From contig JACDDJ010000019.1 in the NCBI GenBank assembly GCA_013817065.1, positions 1 to 15,996 of the forward strand: a stretch of DNA of 15,996 nucleotides. The letters are read 5' to 3'. The notes beneath the pieces were generated by a model. That model had not been told where the DNA came from. It saw only the letters and a list, made by a program, of their open reading frames with translations, and made no database searches. The DNA comes from Acidobacteriota bacterium (lineage in GTDB: Bacteria > Acidobacteriota > Vicinamibacteria > Vicinamibacterales > 2-12-FULL-66-21). The translations under genes and the position numbers were made by a program. Shown here one piece after another: positions 5,473 through 12,496 of this stretch. Positions within the stretch are counted from its first letter, which is position 1, and each line of letters opens with the position of its first letter.

Positions 5473-7330
5473 GCTGACCGGCGCGGCTGCCGCCCTGGCC
5501 GCCGTTACGCTGGCTGGATGTGCCACCGGTGGAGGTCTCCGTTCAGGTGAACAGGCGGAGCGCGTCCAGGACTACGACCGTGCCGTGGTGGAGTACACCA
5601 AGGTCCTGCGCGAGCGGCCCGACGACACCACTATCCGCCTCGCGCTCGAGCGCGCACGTCTGCGGGCGTCCCAGGAGCACTTCGCGCGCGGACGACAGTT
5701 CGCCTCGGCCGAACGGTACGTGGACGCACTCGGCGAGTTCCAGCTCGCCTCCGAGCTCAATCCCACCGACGGACAGGTCACCGCCGCGTTGAAGGACACG
5801 CGCGACAAACTGCGGACGCTTCTCGCCGTCAACCGTGGCGGCAAGACCGAGCTCCAGACCCTGATGGACCGCACGCGCCAGTTGCCGCCGGACGGCCTCG
5901 AGCTCCCCACCGGGGTGAAGTTCCCCGACTCACTGACGTTCAGCAATGCCGGCAGCCGGATGGTCTTCGTGACCCTCGGCCGCTTCGGGGGCGTCAACAT
6001 CGTGTTCGATCCAACTTTCAGGGACCAGCCGATCTCACTCGATCTTCGCGGCAGTTCGCTGAAGGACGCGCTGGCGTCCATCACCGCAAGCACGCAGACG
6101 TTCTACCGCGTCACCGCTCCCGGCACCATCACCGTCATCCCAGACAATGCCGCCAAGCGCCGCGAGTACGAAGAGACCATCGTCCAGGTATTTCATCTGA
6201 GCAACGCGGATATTAAGGAGGTGACAGACCTCCTCCGGATCGTCATCGACGTCCGCAGCATTTCGCCGATGACCGCGACCAATTCGCTGGCGCTGAAGGA
6301 CACGCGCGAACGGGTCGAGGCGGCCGGACGACTGATCGCGGCCATCGATAAAGCGCGGCCTGAAGTCGTCATCGACGTGGAGTTGCTCGAAGTGGACCGG
6401 ACGCGCCTGCGCGAGTTCGGATTGCAGATCGCTTCGCCCGGATCCGCCGGCATCTCCGGCGTGGCGGACGTCAACCGCCCCGGCATGACGCTCGAGGGGC
6501 TGCGCAATCTGACGGCGGCTGACGTCTTGATGTCGGGCATTCCGGGCGTCTACTACCGCCTGCTGAAAAATGACATCAACACGCGCACGATGGCCAATCC
6601 GCAGCTGCGCACATCGGAGGGAATTCCCGCACAGGCCCGCTTCGGAGAGCGCGTCCCGTTGCCGGTCACGACGTTCGCGCCGCTCGCCGGCGGTGGCATC
6701 AACCAGCAGCCGATCGTCTCTTACGTCTACGAGAACATCGGCGTCAACATCGACATCACGCCTCGCACCCATCATGACGACGAAGTTTCGCTCGCGCTGA
6801 AGATCTCGTTGAGCAGCGTCTCGGGCGAGGGGTTCAACGGGCTGCCAACCTTCGGCAATCGCGAGATCAGCACGACGATCCGGCTCAAGGACGGCGAGAC
6901 GAACATGCTCGCGGGGTTGATCCGCGACGACGAGCGATTGATCAAGTCAGGCGTGCCCGGGCTGAGCGACATACCGCTGGTCGGCGGACTCTTTACGAAT
7001 CAACGCCGACAGACGCAGCAGACCGACATCATCCTGACGATCACGCCCAGGATCGTCCGCGTGCTGGAACTCTCGGAGAGCGATCTTCGCCCGTTCCGCG
7101 TCGCCCGTGACTACGGGGCCGGAACGCCGGGCGTCGACCTTCCCCAGTTCCAGATGCCGCCTCGCGACGAGCCGATCCTCCCGGGAATGGAGCGTCCGCC
7201 ACAAGCGACGCCAGTCTCACCGTTTCCCCAGCCCCTGCAGGGCACGCTCCCGGGCACGATGATCCCGGTTACACCGCCCAAGAAGCCCGGCGGTGGTGGT
7301 GGTGGCGGCGGGTCGCTCCCCGGACACTAA
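5441..7330 (+). CDS. Lipoprotein secretin with TPR repeats (GspD/PilQ superfamily)
   Basis: 629 residues from the ATG at 5441, which has GGAG three bases upstream; a TTG at 5414 lacks a binding site. A basic n-region (SPRRR), a hydrophobic core and the lipobox L-A-G-C (Cys27) mark an outer-membrane lipoprotein. Residues ~30-115 form TPR-like helices. A secretin/TonB short N-domain is at ~164-235, an N1 (KH-like) ring domain at ~245-315, and the beta-barrel secretin domain at ~370-555. The last includes the hallmark V-P-G-L-S-D-I-P-L-V-G-G-L-F near 504-517. The tail is Pro-rich and ends in a Gly8 run encoded by GGT/GGC repeats. It forms an outer-membrane channel for a type II secretion or type IV pilus-like machine, but no other machine part is in the window. 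Overlap with lolA suggests LolA-dependent delivery. An 11-nt perfect anti-SD match lies inside the gene (6214-6224). Confidence 0.92.
   Translation: MSSPLTSPRRRLTGAAAALAAVTLAGCATGGGLRSGEQAERVQDYDRAVVEYTKVLRERPDDTTIRLALERARLRASQEHFARGRQFASAERYVDALGEFQLASELNPTDGQVTAALKDTRDKLRTLLAVNRGGKTELQTLMDRTRQLPPDGLELPTGVKFPDSLTFSNAGSRMVFVTLGRFGGVNIVFDPTFRDQPISLDLRGSSLKDALASITASTQTFYRVTAPGTITVIPDNAAKRREYEETIVQVFHLSNADIKEVTDLLRIVIDVRSISPMTATNSLALKDTRERVEAAGRLIAAIDKARPEVVIDVELLEVDRTRLREFGLQIASPGSAGISGVADVNRPGMTLEGLRNLTAADVLMSGIPGVYYRLLKNDINTRTMANPQLRTSEGIPAQARFGERVPLPVTTFAPLAGGGINQQPIVSYVYENIGVNIDITPRTHHDDEVSLALKISLSSVSGEGFNGLPTFGNREISTTIRLKDGETNMLAGLIRDDERLIKSGVPGLSDIPLVGGLFTNQRRQTQQTDIILTITPRIVRVLELSESDLRPFRVARDYGAGTPGVDLPQFQMPPRDEPILPGMERPPQATPVSPFPQPLQGTLPGTMIPVTPPKKPGGGGGGGGSLPGH
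6214..6234 (+). other. Internal perfect Shine-Dalgarno sequence inside a hairpin
   Basis: TAAGGAGGTGA at 6214-6224 is fully complementary to the usual 3' end of bacterial 16S rRNA. AGGAGGT (6216-6222) can pair with ACCTCCT (6228-6234) across a 5-nt loop, so the site can hide itself. No ATG, GTG or TTG sits 5-10 bases downstream, so an internal translation start is unlikely. It encodes I-K-E-V-T-D-L-L of the secretin N1 domain. It may cause ribosome pausing or simply be a codon coincidence. Confidence 0.5.
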
Positions 7331-7443
7331 GCGCGCTGTATCTCCCAGAGGCGCAGTGGCGCGCGTTCTCGTGCGGGTGGATCAATCGGCGCGTAGCGGC
7401 GGGATCGATGAGCGTCGCTCGCCGCCCGGGAAGATCAAGTCGC

Positions 7444-8370
7444 CTACTCCAATCGTCCCTGCAGTGCGGCGACGCGCCGGCGCAGCGCTTCCAGTGCCGT
7501 CGCCCGGCTGCAGGGTTCGAATTCGATCCAGTCGCCTGGCGCGAGCTGGCCGGCGAGCGGAAGGTCTGCTGTGATGACGGTGGCGATCTTCGGGTAGCCG
7601 CCGGTCGTCTGTCGATCGGCCATCAGCAGGATGGGATGGCCCGAGGCCGGCACCTGCAGCGATCCGACTGGGGTCGCGTCCGACAGGATGTCGGCACCAC
7701 CGCTGAACTCGAGCCGCGGGCCGTCGAGTCGATAGCCCATGCGGTTGGATTCCGGGGTGACCATAAAGCGCGACGAACTGAGCGTCCGCAGCGCCGCAGC
7801 TGCGAACCGTGACTGGTGCGGCCCGAGCATCACGCGCACCCGCACGCCGTTGCGCGTCGCGTGCAGGGGACGTCCGGTGGAGCGCGGCGTTGTCCGGCGT
7901 GCCCGTATCACCGGAAGGACGTCGCCGATCTTCAGCGCACGCCCACCGAAGGGACCGATACGGCTCGAGAGGCTGGTGGAGCGGCTGCCCAAGACCGGAT
8001 CCACGCGAATGCCGCCTTCGACCGCCAGGACGGCCCGCGCCCCGGAGAGCCGCGCGCCAAACCGGATCCGCTCGCCAGCGCCAACGAGAAAGGGCTCGCC
8101 GGCACGAGTGCGCCGTTCACCAGCCGTGACCTCGAACTCGGCCCCGGTCACGACACACGCCACCTCATCGTCAGTGACAAGCTCCGGGCCCATGAGCGTG
8201 ATCTCCAGCACCGCGTCTTCTTCCTCATTACCGAGTCGCTGATTCGCGAGCCGATGGGCAAACCAGTCCATCGGGCCGGCTGCGGGAACACCGACGTGCT
8301 GCTGCCCCCAGCGGCCAAGGTCCTGAACCGTGGTCAACATCCCGGGCCTGACAATCGTGAGCGAAGCCAT
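7444..8370 (-). CDS. pxpC: 5-oxoprolinase subunit C (PxpC/KipA/biotin-dependent carboxylase-like)
   Basis: 308 residues from ATG 8370; a GTG directly before it at 8373 would add one residue. The family signature is clear: 'TIVRPGMLTTVQDLGRWGQ' followed by VGVPAAGPMD and a LANQRLGN motif, then 'LAVEGGI', 'VTPESNRMGYRLDGP' and the late 'LMADRQTTGGYPKIATV'. Length is normal for the family (about 310). With PxpA and PxpB, PxpC forms the ATP-dependent enzyme that opens 5-oxoproline (pyroglutamate) to glutamate in the cytoplasm. Its ATG shares one base with the pxpB stop (TGATG), so translation is coupled. It is last in the nagZ-ldcA-mpl-pxpB-pxpC run; pxpA is not downstream, because the secretin gene converges from the other side with a 113-bp gap. 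No intrinsic terminator was found in that gap. Confidence 0.9.
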   Translation of the reverse strand: MASLTIVRPGMLTTVQDLGRWGQQHVGVPAAGPMDWFAHRLANQRLGNEEEDAVLEITLMGPELVTDDEVACVVTGAEFEVTAGERRTRAGEPFLVGAGERIRFGARLSGARAVLAVEGGIRVDPVLGSRSTSLSSRIGPFGGRALKIGDVLPVIRARRTTPRSTGRPLHATRNGVRVRVMLGPHQSRFAAAALRTLSSSRFMVTPESNRMGYRLDGPRLEFSGGADILSDATPVGSLQVPASGHPILLMADRQTTGGYPKIATVITADLPLAGQLAPGDWIEFEPCSRATALEALRRRVAALQGRLE

Positions 8371-9053
8371 CACACGCCCGACATCTGGTCGTAGTCCGCT
8401 CGGGACACGCTGCGGAAGCGCACCGTGTCGCCGGGCCGGAACAAGACGGGTTGGGCGCGGGCCTCGTCGAAGGGTCGCACCGAAGTGCGGCCGATCAGGT
8501 GCCAGCCTCCCGGTGTTTCGATCGGGTAGATACCCGTCTGCCCTCCCGCGAGCGCGACCGACCCGGCGGGCACCCGCGTGCGGGGCGTTCGCCGGCGCGG
8601 CAGTGCCAGTCGCGGATCAACCGGCCCCATGTACCCAAAACCCGGGACGAACCCGACCACGAAAACGCGGTAATCGCGCGACGTGTGCAGGTGAACGACC
8701 TCATCCTGGGAGCAGTCGGCAGCCTTTGCGACGTCCGCCAGGTCAGGACCGAGATCGCCGCCGTAGCACACCGGGATTTCGACGTGCCCCTGTGACACTT
8801 CCGGCGGGACAGCTGTATCCGCGGCAATCACGGCAAGCTGCTCTTCCAGCCATCGTCCGTCGATGCGGAGGGGATCAAAGTAGACGGTCAGCGTGTGATA
8901 GCCGACGACGGCGTCTTTGACGATGTCGAACCAGCGCGATCGGACGGTCTCGCCCATTGCGGTGATGCGAGCGCTGATTGCCTCGTCCACCCGCGCCGGC
9001 AGTTCGACCCGCAGTGCGGCGTCCCCCGCGGGTTCGATGCGGAAGTCGATCAT
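8370..9053 (-). CDS. pxpB: 5-oxoprolinase subunit B (PxpB/KipI)
   Basis: 227 residues, ATG at 9053. Typical subunit-B features are seen in order: an N-terminal 'EPAGDAALRVEL', a central 'VEIPVCYGGDLGPDLADVA', then G134-F-V-P-G-F-G-Y-M-G, the basic RRRTPRTRVPAGSVALAGG stretch, 'TGIYPIETPGGWHLIGRT', and a C-terminal F-R-P-G-D-x-V-R-F motif. PxpB and PxpC form the ATP-using half of 5-oxoprolinase; in Bacillus the homologue KipI is also known as an inhibitor of a sporulation kinase. The start lies only three bases after the mpl stop, with no strong ribosome binding site of its own, so it depends on translation of mpl. Finding this pair behind peptidoglycan-recycling genes is unusual and suggests that its substrate comes from cell-wall peptides (inference). 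Confidence 0.9.
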   Translation of the reverse strand: MIDFRIEPAGDAALRVELPARVDEAISARITAMGETVRSRWFDIVKDAVVGYHTLTVYFDPLRIDGRWLEEQLAVIAADTAVPPEVSQGHVEIPVCYGGDLGPDLADVAKAADCSQDEVVHLHTSRDYRVFVVGFVPGFGYMGPVDPRLALPRRRTPRTRVPAGSVALAGGQTGIYPIETPGGWHLIGRTSVRPFDEARAQPVLFRPGDTVRFRSVSRADYDQMSGV

Positions 9054-9056
9054 CGC

Positions 9057-10457
9057 TTATCGCGTCCTGACCGCCAGTGCATCCAGCAGCTTCTGGTGAA
9101 TGTTGTCGAAGCCCCCGTTCGACATGACGATCACCAGGTCACCGTCCTTCGCCTCGCCTGCGACAGTACGGACGATCTCATCGGTCTGGGGTATATAGCG
9201 TGCGTCGACGCCCGCGTTTGTGAGGTCCGTGATGACACCCTCGGTTGAGAGTCGTTGGTCCTCAGGCAGTGTGGACCTGAAGACGGCCGGCAGGATGACC
9301 CGATCGGCATGACCAAGCGCTCTCGCGAACTCGGACTGGAAAATGCGACGGCAGGAGGTTGCCGAGCGCGGTTCGAAGATCGCCCAGATCCGCCGCCGCG
9401 GATGCGCCGATCGGACGCCGACGAGTGTCTCTTCGATGGCGGTTGGATGATGCGCAAAGTCGTCATACACCATCACGCCCGACTCGGTGCCGCGATGCTG
9501 CATGCGGCGACGGACGCCTCGAAACTTCCGGAGGCCTTCTGCCATCGTGTCGGTGTCCAGACCGACCGCGGCACCGACCGCGATCGCCGCCAGCGCGTTG
9601 CGGACGTTGTACGCACCAAGCATTGGGACCTCGAAGGCGCCGCTAGGAACCCCGTCGCGCCGAACGCTGAACGCAGTAGAGTCCGCGCTCACCCGCAGGT
9701 CGTGCGCCTGCCAGCTCGCGCCATCGTTCAACCCGAAGGTTTCCACCCGGCAATGCGCATGTTGGGCCAGCGCCAGCGCGTCGGCGTTGTCGGCGCCGAG
9801 AAGGAGCAGGCCGCGTCGGGGCACAAGGTTGACGAAACGACGAAAGGCGAGGCGGATCGCATCGAGATTCGGATAAATGTCGGCGTGATCGAACTCGATA
9901 TTGTTCACCACCGCGATGTCGGGCAGGTACTTCAGGAACTTCGCGGTCTTATCGAAGAACGCGCTGTCGTACTCGTCACCTTCGATCACAAACTCCCGCC
10001 CGCCCCCCAGGCGATAGCTGCCTTCGAAATTCTCGGCGATGCCCCCGATCAGCACACTCGGATCCGCCCCACCGTGGGTCAGGAGCCAACCGGTGAGCGA
10101 CGTGGTGGTGGTCTTCCCGTGCGTCCCGGCAACCACTACGGAACGCGCTGCCCACAGGAACTGATCGCGCACGGCTTCGGGGAGCGAACAGTAGCGGATC
10201 TTGCGGTCGAGGACTTCTTCGAGCTCAGGGTTGCCACGTGAGATCGCGTTGCCAATAACAACGAGGTCGAGCTCTGAGGTGATGTTTTCGGGACGATAGC
10301 CCTCGAGCAGCGTGATCCCTTGCTGCCGCAGAAAGTCGCTCATCGGTGGATAGACGTGCTGATCCGAGCCGCGAACATCGTGACCGCGCGCCTTCAGCAT
10401 GGCGGCGAGCGTGCCCATGGCGGTTCCGCAGATACCAATGAGATGTATGCGCTGCAT
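9057..10457 (-). CDS. mpl: UDP-MurNAc:L-Ala-gamma-D-Glu-meso-Dap ligase Mpl
   Basis: 466 residues from ATG 10457, chosen because the Rossmann motif IHLIGICGTAMG begins at once and because ATG overlaps the ldcA stop (TGATG). The open frame extends further upstream, but only within ldcA. Mur-ligase features: N-terminal nucleotide-binding domain; ATP P-loop G111-T-H-G-K115-T-T-T-T; central 'FVIEGDEYDSAFFDK' and 'NNIEFDHADIY' (Mpl/MurC type); then LGAYNVRNALAAIA, 'MVYDDFAHHPTAI' and a C-terminal 'EPRS'. Mpl reattaches the recycled tripeptide to UDP-MurNAc in the cytoplasm, bypassing MurC-MurE. D-E-Y-D-S-A-F-F-D favours Mpl over MurC, as do the LdcA and NagZ neighbours. Length is normal for Mpl (about 450-470). 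Confidence 0.92.
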   Translation of the reverse strand: MQRIHLIGICGTAMGTLAAMLKARGHDVRGSDQHVYPPMSDFLRQQGITLLEGYRPENITSELDLVVIGNAISRGNPELEEVLDRKIRYCSLPEAVRDQFLWAARSVVVAGTHGKTTTTSLTGWLLTHGGADPSVLIGGIAENFEGSYRLGGGREFVIEGDEYDSAFFDKTAKFLKYLPDIAVVNNIEFDHADIYPNLDAIRLAFRRFVNLVPRRGLLLLGADNADALALAQHAHCRVETFGLNDGASWQAHDLRVSADSTAFSVRRDGVPSGAFEVPMLGAYNVRNALAAIAVGAAVGLDTDTMAEGLRKFRGVRRRMQHRGTESGVMVYDDFAHHPTAIEETLVGVRSAHPRRRIWAIFEPRSATSCRRIFQSEFARALGHADRVILPAVFRSTLPEDQRLSTEGVITDLTNAGVDARYIPQTDEIVRTVAGEAKDGDLVIVMSNGGFDNIHQKLLDALAVRTR

Positions 10458-11392
10458 CAGACGACTGCTGCTTCCTCGATGATCAGACCCGGCGCCGTGC
10501 CGGTGTCGACCCGTGCGGTCAAGCCGAACGGGATTGTAAGCGTGGGAGACGCGGTATGCCCGGATGGCAAGCCGAATAGCACGGGTCCTCTGAAATCCGC
10601 GACCATGTTGCCGACAACCTCGCGGATCCGGGGACTGCCGGCTGGCTCGTCGCACGCGGGCAACTCGTTGAACACGAGCGCGCTCGCGCGGCCGATGATG
10701 CCGGACTGGTGTAGCTGCGTAAACAGACGATCAACGCGATAGGGACGTTCACCGATCTCGTCCAGGAACAGAACGCAGCCCTCTGGCGGCGCGAACGCGT
10801 ACGGCGTTCCCAGGGACGCCGCCAGGTTGGTCATCGTCCCCCCGACCAGCATTCCCACGGCATCCCCGTACTGGATCACTTCTACGTGCGGGTGGGTGAT
10901 CAAACCGATCGGCTCGGTGCCTGTCACGCAGCGGACGAACGTGTCGCGGTCATAGCCCGCCTCCCCGCGCGATAACCGCCGGTCGATCATCGGACCGTGA
11001 AACGTGACGATCCCGCAGGTCAGCGTCAGCCACGACATGAGAGACGTGTTGTCGCTGTAGCCGATGAAGACCTTGGCCGGCCCTGCGAAGTCCGACGGGT
11101 TCAGCAGCGGAAGCAGCTGCACACTGCCGTACCCGCCGCGCGCGGCGACGATCCCGGCAATGCCTGGGTCGGCCCAGGCGCGCCGGAGAGCACCGGCTCT
11201 CGCCTCGGGCGTTCCAGCGGTATACACGGCGCGGTCGAATACGGACGGCTCGTATTCCGGGACGAAGCCGAGCCGGACGAGTTCAGCGACCCCGGCGTCA
11301 AGCTCCTTGACGGCAAAGGAACTCGCCGGCGCGATGACCGCGAGGCGAGCGCCCGGCCCGAGCGCTCGTGGCTTCCGCAGAGCGTCAGACAA
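10457..11392 (-). CDS. ldcA: LD-carboxypeptidase (muramoyltetrapeptide carboxypeptidase, S66)
   Basis: 311 residues from TTG 11392. GAGATGG lies six bases upstream, and no better in-frame start precedes the conserved 'GARLAVIAPASSF' strand. The start lies inside the last eight bases of nagZ. S66 serine-peptidase features: 'GIVAARGGYGSVQLLPLLN', the nucleophile S113 in G-Y-S-D-N-T, a Glu in 'DEIGERPYRVDRLF' and the His in 'GLPSGHTASP', which complete the Ser-Glu-His triad. The enzyme removes the terminal D-Ala from the recycled tetrapeptide to give the tripeptide that Mpl uses next. No signal peptide is present, fitting a cytoplasmic recycling enzyme. MccF-type immunity proteins share the S66 fold, but the operon context strongly favours LdcA. 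Confidence 0.92.
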   Translation of the reverse strand: MSDALRKPRALGPGARLAVIAPASSFAVKELDAGVAELVRLGFVPEYEPSVFDRAVYTAGTPEARAGALRRAWADPGIAGIVAARGGYGSVQLLPLLNPSDFAGPAKVFIGYSDNTSLMSWLTLTCGIVTFHGPMIDRRLSRGEAGYDRDTFVRCVTGTEPIGLITHPHVEVIQYGDAVGMLVGGTMTNLAASLGTPYAFAPPEGCVLFLDEIGERPYRVDRLFTQLHQSGIIGRASALVFNELPACDEPAGSPRIREVVGNMVADFRGPVLFGLPSGHTASPTLTIPFGLTARVDTGTAPGLIIEEAAVV

Positions 11393-12476
11393 AAGCTGCC
11401 ATCTCGTCCGCTACTGCCTGGTGCTCGTCACGACCGAGAACCGCCCGAAGCGCGGCACCACTCAGCGGCACCCTTCGTCCGCCGAGAAACCGTTCCTTGA
11501 CCCTTCGGTGGCGCAACAACGCGTCCTCTGCCCTCTTGAACGGGATCGTGCCGTTCTCGACGGCGCGGATCACCGCCTCGAGCGCCTCGAACTGTGGCGC
11601 CTGGTCAGCGCCGCACATCAGGACGGCGTCGCAACCCGCTTCGATCGCCATGACGGTGGCCTCCGGGATGCCGTAGCGGGCACTGATGGCCTTCATCTCG
11701 AGGTCGTCCGACAGCACGAGTCCACCGTAGCCGAGCTGCTGTTTGAGCAGATCATTGACGATGCGGGGCGAGAGTGTGCCGGGGCGTTCCTCGTCGAGCG
11801 CGGGGATGAGGATGTGCGCCGTCATGATCGACGCGACGTCGGCTGCAATGGCTGCCTTGAAGGGAACCAGTTCGACCGCGTCGAGGCGATCGGGAGAGTG
11901 CTCGATCAGCGGCAGCTCGAAGTGCGAGTCGACGCTGGTGTCACCATGACCCGGGAAGTGCTTGCCGCTGGCCGCGATGCCTTCGGCTTGCAGCGTTCGA
12001 ATGATCGCGGTGCCGAGTCGCGCGACCTCTTCGGCCCGGTCGGCGAGCGAGCGATCGCCGATGACGGGGTTCGATGGGTTGGTGTGCACGTCGAGCACCG
12101 GCGTGTAATCCATCGAAATGCCAACGGCTTTGAGCTCGGTCGCCAGGGCGCGGGCGAACCTCTCGGCAAGCTGCTCGTCCTTGCTCCGGCCAAGAGTTGC
12201 CATCGCGGGCCACACCGTAAAGGGAGCCTTGAGTCGTGCGACCCGACCACCTTCCTGATCGACGCTGACCCAGAGCGGCAGTTCCCTTGCGAGTTCCTGC
12301 GCCTCGCGCGACAACTCGGCCACCTGTTCGGGGGAATCGATGTTCCGGGCAAAAAAGATGATACCGCCAAGGTCGAATTCCTTGACGAGCAGTTTCAGAT
12401 CGGCAGGAATGGATTGACCGGCGAATCCAGCAATCGCCAACTGTCCGGCCTGCTTCCGAAAGTCACGTGTAGACAT
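11385..12476 (-). CDS. nagZ: Beta-N-acetylhexosaminidase NagZ (glycoside hydrolase family 3)
   Basis: 363 residues from ATG 12476; an adjacent TTG at 12479 is possible. NagZ hallmarks are K172-H-F-P-G-H-G-D-T-S-V-D-S-H and the S256-D-D-L-E-M motif carrying the catalytic Asp nucleophile. 'FARNIDSPEQV', 'WVSVDQEGGRVARLK' and 'VLDVHTNPSNPVIGDRS' are also typical. It cleaves GlcNAc from muropeptides carrying (anhydro)MurNAc, normally in the cytoplasm; no signal peptide is seen. It is about 25 residues longer than common proteobacterial forms, mostly at the C-terminus. It heads the recycling operon. There is no Shine-Dalgarno sequence. TATAAT lies only seven bases before the ATG, so the message is probably leaderless. 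The C-terminal codons overlap the ldcA start. Confidence 0.93.
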   Translation of the reverse strand: MSTRDFRKQAGQLAIAGFAGQSIPADLKLLVKEFDLGGIIFFARNIDSPEQVAELSREAQELARELPLWVSVDQEGGRVARLKAPFTVWPAMATLGRSKDEQLAERFARALATELKAVGISMDYTPVLDVHTNPSNPVIGDRSLADRAEEVARLGTAIIRTLQAEGIAASGKHFPGHGDTSVDSHFELPLIEHSPDRLDAVELVPFKAAIAADVASIMTAHILIPALDEERPGTLSPRIVNDLLKQQLGYGGLVLSDDLEMKAISARYGIPEATVMAIEAGCDAVLMCGADQAPQFEALEAVIRAVENGTIPFKRAEDALLRHRRVKERFLGGRRVPLSGAALRAVLGRDEHQAVADEMAAFV

Positions 12477-12483
12477 CAAGCCG

Positions 12484-12491
12484 ATTATAAT
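12484..12491. promoter_or_regulatory. Palindromic bidirectional -10 element
   Basis: ATTATAAT is its own reverse complement and contains a perfect TATAAT on each strand: plus 12486-12491, minus 12489-12484. The plus box ends five bases before GTG 12497 of the GHMP kinase; the minus box ends seven bases before ATG 12476 of nagZ. Both distances match transcription starting at or next to the first codon, so both messages would be leaderless. Neither gene has a Shine-Dalgarno sequence. The -35 regions are weak on both sides. The whole intergenic space is 20 bp. Confidence 0.65.
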
Positions 12492-12496
12492 TGCCC

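Noticed and set aside
7291..7312. GGT/GGC run as a phase-variable microsatellite
   Set aside because: Triplet units keep the frame, so copy changes would only alter the length of a Gly tail near the secretin C-terminus.
7331..7443. Terminator or small gene between the converging secretin and pxpC genes
   Set aside because: GC-rich with short symmetric bits (GCGCGC) but no stable stem followed by a T-run, and no frame with a start signal.
9255..10241. 328-residue plus-strand open frame opposite mpl
   Set aside because: Shadow of the Mur-ligase reading frame; no start signal or motif.
10458..10655. N-terminal extension of mpl
   Set aside because: The 66 extra residues are Arg-rich, come from the ldcA coding region in another frame, and precede the conserved Rossmann start at ATG 10457.
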